Shown in pieces: positions 25,165 through 33,987 of a stretch of DNA of 39,052 bases. The position numbers and the translations under genes were made by a program. A model generated the notes under the pieces. It was not told where the DNA came from. It ran no database searches and saw nothing but the letters and a program-made list of their open reading frames with translations. The stretch spans positions 1 to 39,052 of the forward strand of contig JAUVYN010000026.1 of the NCBI GenBank assembly GCA_030603065.1, read 5' to 3'. The DNA is from Pseudomonas sp. (GTDB lineage Bacteria > Pseudomonadota > Gammaproteobacteria > Pseudomonadales > Pseudomonadaceae). Every line of letters starts with the position of its first letter. The stretch's first letter is position 1.

Positions 25165-26190
25165 ATGTCCGCCCATACCAATCGTAAAGTCGTACTCGCC
25201 AAGCGCCCCCAGGGCGAAATCCAGGACGGCGACCTGGTTCTGAAGGAAGAGCCGGTTCGCGAGCTCAAGGATGGCCAGGTTCTGGTCAAGACCCTGTGGC
25301 TGTCACTCGACCCCTACATGCGCCCGCGCATGAACGACAGCAAGGGCTACATGGATCCCATCGGCATCGGTGAGCCGATCGTCGGCGAGAGCGTGTGCCG
25401 GGTGGTCGAGTCGAAGTCCGACCGTTACAGCGTCGGCGACATCGTCACCTGCTATACCGGCTGGCAGGAGTACTACGTGTTTCCGGGCGATGCGCCCATG
25501 GTCTACAAGGTTGACGCCGGTAGCGTGCCGCTGCAGGCGTTTCTCGGTGTGGCCGGCATGCCAGGCCGTACGGGCTATTGCGGCCTGATGTTCGTCGGCA
25601 AGCCCAAGGCCGGCGAAACCGTGGTGGTCTCCGCGGCCTCGGGCCCGGTCGGCACCGTGGTGGGCCAGACCGCCAAGCAGCTTGGCTGCCGCGTGGTAGG
25701 TGTGGCCGGTGGCGAGGAGAAGTGCCGCTTCGTGGTCGAGGAACTCGGCTTCGATGCCTGCGTCGACTACAAGGCCGGCAACCTTGAGGCTGACCTGAAA
25801 GCCGCGTGCCCGGACGGTATCGACGTGTATTTCGAGAACGTCGGCGGTGAAGTCACCCGCGCCGTGGCCAAGCTGCTGAACAAGGGCTCGCGCGTGCCGA
25901 TCTGCGGTTATGTATCGGCCTACAATGCCGAGGACGCGAGCAAGGTCGAGACACCCTTCCACGTATTCGGCGCCATGGGTGAGAACAAGCCCGAGCACCG
26001 CTTCTTCCTGGTCACCGAGTGGCAGGACCAGCATCAGGAGATCACCAAACTGCTGGCCGACCAGGTCGCTTCGGGCAAGCTGAAGTACCGCGAGACCGTG
26101 GCCGAGGGACTGGACAACGCCGTCGAAGCCTTCAAGGGCATGCTCAAGGGCCGCAACTTCGGCAAGCAGCTGGTGCATATCGCAGACTGA
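25165..26190 (+). CDS. NADP-dependent oxidoreductase (MDR family, CurA/leukotriene B4 dehydrogenase-like)
   Basis: A 341-residue zinc-independent medium-chain reductase that reduces double bonds of alpha,beta-unsaturated carbonyls with NADPH in related enzymes. The N-terminal GroES-like domain includes LSLDPYMRPRM. The Rossmann domain has VVSAASGPVGTVVGQTAKQLG (AASGxVG nucleotide motif), then YFENVGGEV and GRNFGKQLVHI at the end. No catalytic-zinc cysteine/histidine set is present, as expected. The start ATG 25165 follows AGAGGT; the frame extends upstream but without support. A weak promoter (TTGATC 25088-25093, 16 bases, TACCAT) lies in the gap before it. A good hairpin terminator follows. 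Confidence 0.92.
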   Translation: MSAHTNRKVVLAKRPQGEIQDGDLVLKEEPVRELKDGQVLVKTLWLSLDPYMRPRMNDSKGYMDPIGIGEPIVGESVCRVVESKSDRYSVGDIVTCYTGWQEYYVFPGDAPMVYKVDAGSVPLQAFLGVAGMPGRTGYCGLMFVGKPKAGETVVVSAASGPVGTVVGQTAKQLGCRVVGVAGGEEKCRFVVEELGFDACVDYKAGNLEADLKAACPDGIDVYFENVGGEVTRAVAKLLNKGSRVPICGYVSAYNAEDASKVETPFHVFGAMGENKPEHRFFLVTEWQDQHQEITKLLADQVASGKLKYRETVAEGLDNAVEAFKGMLKGRNFGKQLVHIAD

Positions 26191-26199
26191 TCCCCCACC

Positions 26200-26226
26200 A
26201 CGGCGCCAGGTCCGCTGGCGCCGTTT
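26200..26226 (+). terminator. Rho-independent terminator after the MDR reductase gene
   Basis: ACGGCGCCAG, loop GTCCG, CTGGCGCCGT gives a perfect 10-bp GC-rich stem followed by TTT. It begins 10 bases after the reductase stop codon. The short T-run makes it moderate in predicted strength. It isolates the downstream sigma-54 promoter from readthrough. Confidence 0.75.
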
Positions 26227-26252
26227 CCATACCCGGTCGCCAGCCCGGTCAG

Positions 26253-26268
26253 TGGTACGGAAACTGCA
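26253..26268 (+). promoter_or_regulatory. Candidate sigma-54 (RpoN) promoter of the Amt-GGDEF-EAL gene
   Basis: TGGTACGGAAACTGCA has the invariant GG-N10-GC spacing and matches the -24/-12 consensus TGGCACG-N4-TTGCA with two mismatches. Transcription would start near 26279, leaving a leader of about 107 bases. A perfect NtrC half-site TGGTGCA lies at 26171-26177, about 105 bases upstream of that start; its left partner is poor. Sigma-54/NtrC control would fit an ammonium-sensing protein. Confidence 0.6.
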
Positions 26269-26385
26269 CTTCTCCCACGAAAAGCATCCGAGCGCACCCA
26301 AGTGCGCCATTGCGTGCCCCGAAACAGTGCGTAAGGCACATGGGCGCGCCATTGTTGTGCCAGCACCGTGTCGGGGAGTCAGGGA

Positions 26386-29300
26386 ATGTCAGTGCCAATG
26401 ATCGACGTACTCTGGGTCGTGCTTTGCGCCGGCCTGGTCTTCAACATGCAAATGGGATTTCTGTGCCTGGAATCCGGGCTCACCCGTAGCAAGAACAACA
26501 TCAACGTTGCGGTCAAGAACATGGCCGATCTGAGCATAGCGGTGCTGCTCTACTGGCTCTTCGGTTTCGGGGTGATGTTCGGGGTCAGCGAGGGCGGGTG
26601 GGCTGGAACTGGGCTGCGCCTGCTGGCCTTCGATGATACCTGGCAGGCGGCGTTCTTTCTATTTCAGGCCATGTTCTGCGCCACAGCCGCCACCATCGTG
26701 TCCGGCGCGGCGGCCGAGCGCATGCGCTTTTCCGGCTATCTGCTGATCACGCTGGTTGCGGCAGGACTGATTTACCCATTCTTCGGCCACTGGGCCTGGG
26801 GCGGGAGCTTCAGCGAGGGTCTTGGTTGGCTCGCGGGCCGTGGTTTCGTCGATTTTGCCGGTGCGACCGTGGTTCATTCCGTGGGCGGATGGATCGCCCT
26901 GGCGGTGATTCTGGTCCTCGGCCCCCGGTTGGGGCGTTTCGAGCAGACCCGCGAAGGGCGGGGCGTTCCCGGCTCCAATCTGCCGCTGGCCATGCTCGGC
27001 GCCCTGCTGATGCTGTTTGGCTGGTTCGGCTTCAACGGCGGCAGTACCTTCGCTTTCGATGCCAGCGTGCCTGCGATCATCGCAAATACCTTGTTGGCCG
27101 CGGTGGCTGGCGTGCTGGGCGGCATGGGTGCTTCGTGGCTGCGCTGGAGGCATGTAGACCCGGTTTACCCGCTCAATGGGCTGATCGCCGGCATGGTTGC
27201 AGTCACCGCCAGTGCGCACGCAGTCGGGCCCGGCGCTGCACTGGTCATAGGCCTGTTTGGCAGCCTGATCATGTACGGCGCTGACCGTCTTCTGTATCGC
27301 TGGCGGATCGATGACGCGGTCGGCGCGGTTCCCGTACATCTGGCAAGCGGGATCTGGGGCACCCTGGCGGTTGCCCTGTTTGCCGATCTGCAGCGGCTGG
27401 GCACCGGGCTGGACCGCTGGCAGCAACTGGCCGTGCAGGTCGAGGGCATTCTCGTGGCAGGGCTCTGGGCGTTCGGGGTCAGCTGGCTGTTGCTGCGCCT
27501 GATTGATCGCCTGGTGCCGCTGAGGGTGGATCCCGAAGACGAGCAGATCGGCCTGAACGTGTCGGAGCACGGCGCGCGGACCGAGATGATCGAGCTGCTG
27601 CAGGCCATGGCGGATCATCAGCACGCCGGTCGCCTGGATGCGGAGGTGCCTGTCGAGCCATTTACGGAAGTCGGTCAGATCGCCAGTCAGTACAACAAGG
27701 TCATAGGTGCGCTGCGTAGCGCAGTCGGGACCACCCAGTCGATCATCCGCGATATCCGTGACGGTGTAGTGACCTGTTCCCCGGAAGGCGTTCTGGCCAG
27801 CTGCAACCCCGGCGCCGAACGGCTGTTCGGGCTGCCCGCCACGGCGTTGATCGGCAGCCCTCTGCAGCGTCTGGTAGCCGAGCAGGGCTGGCGCGGCATA
27901 CCCCTCCCGGAGCCGGGTAGCGAGGTGAAGGAGGAGGTGCTGTTCAGTCGTCGGGAGCGCGAACAGTTCGTTGCCGAGCTCACGGTCAGCCGCGGCGCCT
28001 TCGACGGTCCGGTGTACACTTGCATCATCCGCGACATTACCGAGCGCCGCCGGATCGAGCAGCAGTTGTTTCAGGAGAAGATGCTGGCACAGGTCACCCT
28101 TGCTTCGATTGGTGACGGAGTCATCACCACCGGGCCCGATGGCCGCGTACGGTATCTGAATCCGGTGGCCGAAACACTCACCGGATGGACCGAGGAGCAG
28201 GCCAGCGGCCGGCCGCTGCCGGAGGTCTATCAGTTGTTCGACGAACATAGCGGAGAGCCGCAGGGCGATCCGGTGCTGGGCCTGCTGCGACGGTATCGCA
28301 ACGCCCTGCAGCGCCGCGAGGGGAGCGTATCGCTCCTGCGTCGCCAGGACGGCAGCGAAGTGCATATCCAGGATGCGGTCGCTCCGATTCGAGACGCCGA
28401 AGGGCGCATCATAGGCGCGGTGCTGACCTTCCGTGACGTGACGGTGAACCGCCGCCTGGCGCGTGAACTGTCTCACCAGGCGGCGCACGATACCCTGACC
28501 GGCCTGGCCAATCGGGCCGAGTTCGAGCGGCGGCTCACCCAGGCGCTGAGACCATTGGAGAACCTGGGTGAGCAGGTCCTGTGCTACATGGATCTGGATC
28601 AGTTCAAGATCGTCAACGACACCTGTGGTCATGCCGCGGGCGACGAACTGCTCCGGCAGCTGGCGCGACTTTTTCAGACACGAGTGCGCAGCAGCGATGT
28701 TCTGGCGCGACTGGGTGGGGACGAGTTCGGCCTGCTGTTGACCGGCTGCTCGCTCGAAGAGGCCGTGCCCATCGCCGACGGTATCCGCTCGCTGGTGGAG
28801 GATTTTCGTTTCAGCTGGGAAGGCAAGACCTTTGCGGTAGGGGTGAGTATCGGCCTGGTGCAGGTTGGTGGTGAGCATACCCATTCGCTTGGCGAAGTGC
28901 TCAGCGCTGCAGACAGCGCCTGTTATGCGGCGAAGGATAGCGGGCGCAACCGGATACACATTTATCAGGCGGACGATCAGCAACTGCTCACCCGTCGCGG
29001 GGAAATGCTCTGGGTCAACCGAATCCGCCAGGCAATCGAAGCTGACCTGCTGCGCCTCTATGTGCAGCCGGTCGTCAGGGTCCAGGGCAGTGACGATGCA
29101 CCGGCCTTCGAAGTATTGGTTCGCATGCTGGGTGAGGATGGGCAGGTCATTCCGCCGGGAGCTTTCATGCCTGCGGCGGAACGCTATCTCCTGTCCAGTG
29201 CGATCGACCGTTGGGTGGTGGGTAATTTTCTGGCCTGGGTGGGCGACTACAGCCGTCGTTGTGCCGGCCGTCCAGGAAGCTATTCGATCAACCTATCGGC

Positions 29301-29775
29301 GGCGTCGCTCGGCGAACAGGGATTTCTGGATTTCGTGCTGGAGACCATTGCTCGCCACCAGGTACCTCCCGCGGTCATCTGTTTCGAGATTACCGAAACC
29401 AGCGCCATCGCCAACCTCAGCCGGGCGTTGACCTTCATGCAGCGACTCAAGGCTATCGGTTGCTGCTTCGCGCTCGATGACTTCGGCTCCGGCCTGTCCT
29501 CCTTCGCATACCTGAAGAATCTGCCGGTCGACTTTCTCAAGATCGACGGTGTTTTCGTGAAGGATATCGACACGGATCCGATCGCCCGCGCGATGGTTGC
29601 CTCGATCAACACCATCGGCCATGAAATGGGCCTGAAGACGGTAGCCGAGTTCGTCGAGAACGGGGAAATCCTGGAACGGTTGAAAATGCTCGGCGTGGAC
29701 TACGCCCAGGGTTACCACATCGGTCGTCCCCGTCCGCTCAGCGAGCTGGACGGGGTGCGCATGATGCCGCGCTAG
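26386..29775 (+). CDS. Ammonium transporter-like sensor fused to PAS-PAS-GGDEF-EAL (c-di-GMP enzyme)
   Basis: A 1129-residue fusion. Residues 1-395 are a full Amt domain with about eleven helices. Its pore landmarks are intact: F97 and F216 (Phe gate), S220, and the paired histidines H164 and H317, followed by the Amt-typical LRVDPEDEQIGLNVSEHG end. A HAMP-like stretch (about 400-440) follows, then PAS regions near 445-555 and 565-690. The GGDEF motif (777-781) has an RSSD inhibitory site (768-771) five residues before it. The EAL domain has EVL (909-911), N969, E1001, DDFG (1031-1034), K1052, E1088 and Q1108. Both synthesis and hydrolysis of c-di-GMP look possible. ATG 26386 has GGGGAG upstream. 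The stop TAG overlaps the convergent ligase stop. Confidence 0.92.
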   Translation: MSVPMIDVLWVVLCAGLVFNMQMGFLCLESGLTRSKNNINVAVKNMADLSIAVLLYWLFGFGVMFGVSEGGWAGTGLRLLAFDDTWQAAFFLFQAMFCATAATIVSGAAAERMRFSGYLLITLVAAGLIYPFFGHWAWGGSFSEGLGWLAGRGFVDFAGATVVHSVGGWIALAVILVLGPRLGRFEQTREGRGVPGSNLPLAMLGALLMLFGWFGFNGGSTFAFDASVPAIIANTLLAAVAGVLGGMGASWLRWRHVDPVYPLNGLIAGMVAVTASAHAVGPGAALVIGLFGSLIMYGADRLLYRWRIDDAVGAVPVHLASGIWGTLAVALFADLQRLGTGLDRWQQLAVQVEGILVAGLWAFGVSWLLLRLIDRLVPLRVDPEDEQIGLNVSEHGARTEMIELLQAMADHQHAGRLDAEVPVEPFTEVGQIASQYNKVIGALRSAVGTTQSIIRDIRDGVVTCSPEGVLASCNPGAERLFGLPATALIGSPLQRLVAEQGWRGIPLPEPGSEVKEEVLFSRREREQFVAELTVSRGAFDGPVYTCIIRDITERRRIEQQLFQEKMLAQVTLASIGDGVITTGPDGRVRYLNPVAETLTGWTEEQASGRPLPEVYQLFDEHSGEPQGDPVLGLLRRYRNALQRREGSVSLLRRQDGSEVHIQDAVAPIRDAEGRIIGAVLTFRDVTVNRRLARELSHQAAHDTLTGLANRAEFERRLTQALRPLENLGEQVLCYMDLDQFKIVNDTCGHAAGDELLRQLARLFQTRVRSSDVLARLGGDEFGLLLTGCSLEEAVPIADGIRSLVEDFRFSWEGKTFAVGVSIGLVQVGGEHTHSLGEVLSAADSACYAAKDSGRNRIHIYQADDQQLLTRRGEMLWVNRIRQAIEADLLRLYVQPVVRVQGSDDAPAFEVLVRMLGEDGQVIPPGAFMPAAERYLLSSAIDRWVVGNFLAWVGDYSRRCAGRPGSYSINLSAASLGEQGFLDFVLETIARHQVPPAVICFEITETSAIANLSRALTFMQRLKAIGCCFALDDFGSGLSSFAYLKNLPVDFLKIDGVFVKDIDTDPIARAMVASINTIGHEMGLKTVAEFVENGEILERLKMLGVDYAQGYHIGRPRPLSELDGVRMMPR

Positions 29776-31436
29776 GCGTTTGCCTCGCGCCACTCCTCCT
29801 CCTGCAGGGCCCGCCACATGATCTTGCCGGTGGGCGACTTGGGCAGGGCGTCGACGAAGGCGATCAGCTTCGGGCACTTGTAGGCGGACATGTTGGCCTG
29901 GCACCAGCCGAGGATCTCTTCGGCGGTCACCTCCTGGTGGCCTGCCTTGCGGACGATCACTGCCTTGGCGGTTTCACCGCGGCGCGCGTCCGGCGCGGAA
30001 ATGATGCACACCTCCTGCACCGCCGGATGGCCGTAGAGCAGTGATTCCACCTCCGCCGGCCAGACCTTGAAGCCGGACGCATTGATCATCCGCTTGACCC
30101 GGTCGACCAGGAAGAAATAGCCCTCCTCATCGTAGTGACCGATGTCGCCGCTACGGAAGAAGCGCTTGCCATCCAGCTCGATGAAGGCCTCTGCGGTGGC
30201 CTCCTCGCGGCGCCAGTACCCCTGAAACACCTGCTCGCCGTGCAGGATGATCTCTCCCGTCTCGCCGGGGCCGACCTCCTTCAGGGTGTCGACGTCGATC
30301 ACCCGTGCATCCACCCCGATGATCGGAATGCCCAGGCACTGCGGCTTGGCGCGGCCCGGTGGGTTCATGTGGGTGGCGCTGATGGTTTCCGACAGGCCAT
30401 AGCCCTCGGCGTACTGCAGGCCCATCTGCTGCTCCAGTTTGGCGGCGATCGCCGCCGGCATCGGCGCACCGCCGCCGCCAATCGCCTGCAGGCTGGACAG
30501 GTCGTACTGGTCGATGGTCGGCTCGGAGAGCAGGTCGACTACCATCGTCGAGATGTTGCGCCAGCTGCTGATCCGAAAGTCCTGGATCAGCTGCGCTGCG
30601 GTGCGCCGGTCCCAGCGCGTCATGATCACCTGGGTGCCGCCGATGTAGACCATGCTGTTCATGCACACCTGCATGCCGGTGACATGGAACATCGGCACCG
30701 AGACCAGTGCCCGCGCCGAATGCTGCGCGTTGCCCCACACCGAGCAGTAGACCGTGGTGGCCATGACACTGTGGTGGGTATGCACGCAGCCCTTGGGGTT
30801 ACCGGTGGTGCCGGAGCTGTAGGGGATCACGCAGAGGTCATCGGGGCCGGCGGTCAGCGGGCCGGGCGCATGGCCGGCGGCGATCGCCTGCTGCCAGCCG
30901 GTCAGGCCTGCGCCGTTCGGCGTCCTGGCGGGCAGACGCACGGCGTCCGGCAATTCGAGCGCGGTCGGCTCGCGCACGTACTCGCTGTAGGCGGTCACCA
31001 CCACCTCGCGCAACGATCTGAAGCCCACCAGATCGGTGATGTTCTCCAGCAGCTCCTGTCCGCACAGCGCGACCTGCGCCTCGGTATCCTCGATCAGGTA
31101 TTCCAGCTCGGCGCGGCGGTTCATCGGGTTGACCGGCACCACCCCCGCGTTGGCCCGCAGGATGGCGTAGAAGCCGATGACGAATTGCGGGCAGTTCTGC
31201 ATGTACAGCAGCACCCGATCACCCGCCTTCACCCCGGCCTGCATGAGGTAGCCGGCCAGCGCCTCGGCCTCGCGCTCCAGCTCGCAGTAGCTGAGCTGCG
31301 TACCGTAATAGATGATCGCCGGGTGCTCGGGGTAGCGCAGCGCGCTCACCGTCAGGTTGGAATACAGGCTGGTACGGGGCAGTTCTAAAAAATGTGGGAC
31401 CTGGTCGGGCCATACCTGGTAGTGACGATCGAACAT
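29772..31436 (-). CDS. Long-chain fatty acid--CoA ligase / AMP-binding enzyme
   Basis: A 554-residue adenylate-forming enzyme that activates a carboxylic acid with ATP and transfers it to CoA. The P-loop-like motif YSSGTTGNPKG is at 206-216. Later motifs are EGYGLSETISATHMNP (A5), DRVKRMINASGFKVWPAEVE (A8) and the catalytic lysine motif SPTGKIMWR near the C-terminus (A10). These fit medium/long-chain acyl-CoA synthetases; the true acid is not readable. I chose ATG 31436 (MFDRHYQVWP) because GGAG lies 8-9 bases upstream. It converges on the Amt fusion gene, the two stops sharing CTAG. It is downstream of the histidine kinase gene on the same strand after a 165-bp gap. Confidence 0.92.
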   Translation of the reverse strand: MFDRHYQVWPDQVPHFLELPRTSLYSNLTVSALRYPEHPAIIYYGTQLSYCELEREAEALAGYLMQAGVKAGDRVLLYMQNCPQFVIGFYAILRANAGVVPVNPMNRRAELEYLIEDTEAQVALCGQELLENITDLVGFRSLREVVVTAYSEYVREPTALELPDAVRLPARTPNGAGLTGWQQAIAAGHAPGPLTAGPDDLCVIPYSSGTTGNPKGCVHTHHSVMATTVYCSVWGNAQHSARALVSVPMFHVTGMQVCMNSMVYIGGTQVIMTRWDRRTAAQLIQDFRISSWRNISTMVVDLLSEPTIDQYDLSSLQAIGGGGAPMPAAIAAKLEQQMGLQYAEGYGLSETISATHMNPPGRAKPQCLGIPIIGVDARVIDVDTLKEVGPGETGEIILHGEQVFQGYWRREEATAEAFIELDGKRFFRSGDIGHYDEEGYFFLVDRVKRMINASGFKVWPAEVESLLYGHPAVQEVCIISAPDARRGETAKAVIVRKAGHQEVTAEEILGWCQANMSAYKCPKLIAFVDALPKSPTGKIMWRALQEEEWREANA

Positions 31437-31524
31437 GCCAATTCTCCGATGCGGGTTCGACGCGCTCAACGGCGGTCTTGTTATGACGGCGTGGTTCTCG
31501 CCTCGCCTTACTGGACCCGCAGGC

Positions 31525-31555
31525 TAGCCGTCCAGGTCCTGTCTGGGAACGGCTA
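31525..31555 (-). terminator. Possible hairpin between histidine kinase and acyl-CoA ligase genes
   Basis: TAGCCGT-CCAG, loop of 7, CTGG, a 2-base bulge and ACGGCTA make an 11-bp stem. It lies 47 bases past the histidine kinase stop in the minus direction. No T-run follows. It could end the kinase transcript or fold in the leader of the ligase mRNA. Confidence 0.3.
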
Positions 31556-31601
31556 ACAGCTTCGGTGTTGATGGGTCATAAACGCTGTTGCGACCGATTG
31601 G

Positions 31602-32312
31602 TCACGGTAGCCAGATGCGAAACTCGCCCCCACCCAGAGCGCTGCCATTGCTCAGGGCGATACGCCCGGTGACACCGTTGCGCTCGTGCAACTGGGCGAT
31701 GCGCTGGCCGAAATACAGGCCGAGACCGGTACTGCCGGTGCTCATGTCAATACCCAGCACGTAGTCGGATTGCTTTTCGATCATCGCCGGCGGGTAGCCC
31801 TGACCATCATCGCTGATTGCAATCAGCAGCTCATCGCCATCCATCGATGCCTGCAGGTGAATGGCCGAGCGGGCGTAGCGAATCGAGTTGTTGATCACGT
31901 TGGCGACCACCGAGCCGACCAGTTCGGCGTCGAAGAAACCCAGCATTCCGGGGTCCTCCACGTCCTGGCTGGCAGTGATGTGACGGGCTTCGAGGATGTC
32001 CTGATGGCGCGCCAGCTGTCCGCCGATGAAGTCCTCCAGATCGTTCCAGGCTGGGCGCAGCGGTAGCTGGTTGACGCCCAGCTTGTAGAGCCCGAGCATC
32101 TGCACCAGCATGCCGTTCAGACGCAGGGACTCGTATTCGATAATGCCGTGCTCGCGGCTATTGCTGGCCTCCGGCGGCAGGGCGGCGAGTGACTCGGTGT
32201 AGGCCTGCATCAGCAGGCCCAGTGAGTTCTTCATGTCGTGCACGGTCGAGGCGATGACCGTGGAAAAGTCCAGCGTGCCAGCGGGAGGCTCGTCCCTGAA
32301 GTCGTCGCTCAT
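31602..32312 (-). CDS. Soluble sensor histidine kinase lacking an input domain
   Basis: A 236-residue cytoplasmic histidine kinase. The H-box is near the N-terminus, H25 in STVHDMKNSLG, followed by a dimerisation helix pair. The ATPase domain has an N-box VINNSIRYA (139-147), G1 motif DDGQGYP (168-174) and G2 motif TGSTGLGLY (192-200). No transmembrane, PAS or other sensory region is present, so it must receive signals from a partner or simply pair with its regulator. It overlaps the upstream response regulator gene by 4 bases (ATGA), making a coupled two-component pair. The role is unknown. Confidence 0.9.
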   Translation of the reverse strand: MSDDFRDEPPAGTLDFSTVIASTVHDMKNSLGLLMQAYTESLAALPPEASNSREHGIIEYESLRLNGMLVQMLGLYKLGVNQLPLRPAWNDLEDFIGGQLARHQDILEARHITASQDVEDPGMLGFFDAELVGSVVANVINNSIRYARSAIHLQASMDGDELLIAISDDGQGYPPAMIEKQSDYVLGIDMSTGSTGLGLYFGQRIAQLHERNGVTGRIALSNGSALGGGEFRIWLP

Positions 32313-33913
32313 GCGGTCTCCGCGCTGCGCCGCAGTTTCTGATAACGTTCGTGACGCGGGTCACTTGGGGGCAGCCCGCGGACCTGATCCAGGCAGCGCA
32401 GACATTCCGCCCGCAATGCTGGATCGGGACTGGCCGCCAGTTGGCGCAGAAGCGACTGGGCCGTATTCAGCGCAAAGCTGACATTGCGTGGCTGGGCAGC
32501 GAGGGCCCGTCGGAAGGCGTCCAGTGCGGCCGGGTAGTTCTTCTGTTGATAGAGCCTGATACCCTCGCGATTGTATGCCTGGGCCTGGGTGCCAGCTTCC
32601 AGGATCGCCGGATTGTCGGTTTGCCGAGCGATGCTCTGCATTACGCCGGGGTCGTCACCGTACATTTCCGCGCAAGTGGCCAGCAACTCCTCCGCCTTTT
32701 GCCCTGCGCCCAATGCCTTGAGCTGCGTAGCGACCTCCAGAGCCTGGTCGGCAGTGAAGAAAGTGTCCAGTTCACCGAGACGCTCTACCGCGGCAGCGGT
32801 GAGCTTCTGCGCCTCGGCCTGATGGCCGGACTTGGCTAGTGCGCCGGCCTGAACCAGCTGTCCGCGGGCGGTAACTGCTGGATCGTTCTTCCAGGTGCGC
32901 TCGAGCTCGCCCAGGGTCTGGCGTATCTCTATAAGGGCCTTTGGGTTCACCGGCTCGCTGCCTGATTGGGCGCTGAGTACGCCGGCCAGCTGCAAATGGT
33001 TCTCCGGATCCCGAAATGCCGAATGCTTGCCCAGGCCTACCGCATGGCGGTAGGCACGAATCGCCGGTTCGATATCATCGTTCAGGCGAGCTACGCGGCC
33101 CAGCTCGCTCTGCCTGGCAAGCGTGTTCGGAGAGATGCGCACACCTTGCTGAAGGTATTCCTGAGCGCGCTGACTGTCGCCCAGTGCCAGGTGGAGGCGG
33201 GCCAGCCCGTCGTACAGGGCGGGTAGCATCGGAAACAGCGTCATGCCCTTCTCATACAGCGCCCTGGCCTGCTCGAACTGGCGGCGCTGGCACAGATGGT
33301 TGGCAAGCATCACAAGTGCCCAGGGCAGGGGGCGGTCGCCTACCAGGCCGGTCAGCAGTGCTTCCAGCTCTACATGTCGCCCCAGCTCGGCCAGTGCCTC
33401 GGCCTTGTAGCGCTGGCACTGCGGCAGATACCGCGGGTGCTCCGAGGACACCGCATCACAGGCATCCACCACTGCGGCCGAACTGTTTCTGACCTTGGCG
33501 TCTAGTATCGGCTTGAGTGCCAGCTTGCGTTCAACCAGCTTGTCGAGGCGTTGTTGCAGACTGGCGCGGTTGAACGGCTTGGTCAGATAGGCATCCGGTT
33601 CGCATTCCAGCGCCGCCATCACCATCGCCTGGCTGCTCTCGGCGGTGACCATGACGAAGATACAGTGGGGGCTGATCAGCTTGCCCTGCGTGAGCTCCTC
33701 AAGGACCTGCTGGCCGTTCTTGCCGTCGCCCAGGTTGTAGTCGTGAAGGATGATGTCGTACCGATTTTGCCGGCACAGGGCCAGGCAATCATTGCCATTG
33801 CTCGCAGCATCCACATTCCGTACCGCCATCTGTCGGAGCATGCCGGTCACAGAGGTACGGAAATCGGAAAAGTCATCCACCAGCAGAAAGCGCTTCTTAC
33901 TATAGTCGATCAT
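32309..33913 (-). CDS. Response regulator with C-terminal TPR-type helical repeats
   Basis: A 534-residue protein. Residues 8-125 form a receiver domain with acidic pocket D13/D14, phosphoacceptor D58 (ILHDYNL), T90 and K112 (TKPF). The remainder, about 140-534, is helical and carries tetratricopeptide-type repeats; clear ones include QARALYEKGMTLFPMLPALY, DSQRAQEYLQQGVRISPN and a last NYPAALDAFRRALAAQPRN. No DNA-binding or enzymatic output is seen, so phosphorylation probably controls protein-protein contacts. It precedes and overlaps the histidine kinase gene. A candidate promoter lies about 45 bases upstream. Confidence 0.9.
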   Translation of the reverse strand: MIDYSKKRFLLVDDFSDFRTSVTGMLRQMAVRNVDAASNGNDCLALCRQNRYDIILHDYNLGDGKNGQQVLEELTQGKLISPHCIFVMVTAESSQAMVMAALECEPDAYLTKPFNRASLQQRLDKLVERKLALKPILDAKVRNSSAAVVDACDAVSSEHPRYLPQCQRYKAEALAELGRHVELEALLTGLVGDRPLPWALVMLANHLCQRRQFEQARALYEKGMTLFPMLPALYDGLARLHLALGDSQRAQEYLQQGVRISPNTLARQSELGRVARLNDDIEPAIRAYRHAVGLGKHSAFRDPENHLQLAGVLSAQSGSEPVNPKALIEIRQTLGELERTWKNDPAVTARGQLVQAGALAKSGHQAEAQKLTAAAVERLGELDTFFTADQALEVATQLKALGAGQKAEELLATCAEMYGDDPGVMQSIARQTDNPAILEAGTQAQAYNREGIRLYQQKNYPAALDAFRRALAAQPRNVSFALNTAQSLLRQLAASPDPALRAECLRCLDQVRGLPPSDPRHERYQKLRRSAETA

Positions 33914-33957
33914 CTTTCACCCGCTCGTGGGCCCGTTACGGCCATGTGCCTGTTTTC

Positions 33958-33987
33958 ATTGTAGCTTCGCGGCGGTGGGCCGGCGAA
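33958..33987 (-). promoter_or_regulatory. Candidate promoter of the two-component operon
   Basis: On the minus strand TTCGCC (33982-33987), an 18-base spacer and TACAAT (33958-33963) resemble a sigma-70 promoter with a good -10 and a weak -35. It lies 45 bases before the response regulator start. The rest of the 204-bp gap up to 34117 shows no gene. Confidence 0.4.

Noticed and set aside
26293-26308. GCGCAC-CCAA-GTGCGC inverted repeat as an NtrC site
   Set aside because: The NtrC consensus has GCAC and GTGC about 7 bases apart; here it is 4, and the site lies downstream of the predicted start.
26659-28983. 774-codon minus-strand open frame opposite the Amt fusion
   Set aside because: Entirely antisense to conserved Amt, PAS and GGDEF coding sequence; composition is shadow-like, rich in Gln, His and Ala.
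30135-31388. 417-codon plus-strand open frame opposite the acyl-CoA ligase
   Set aside because: Shadow frame of a well-supported enzyme; no recognisable domain.
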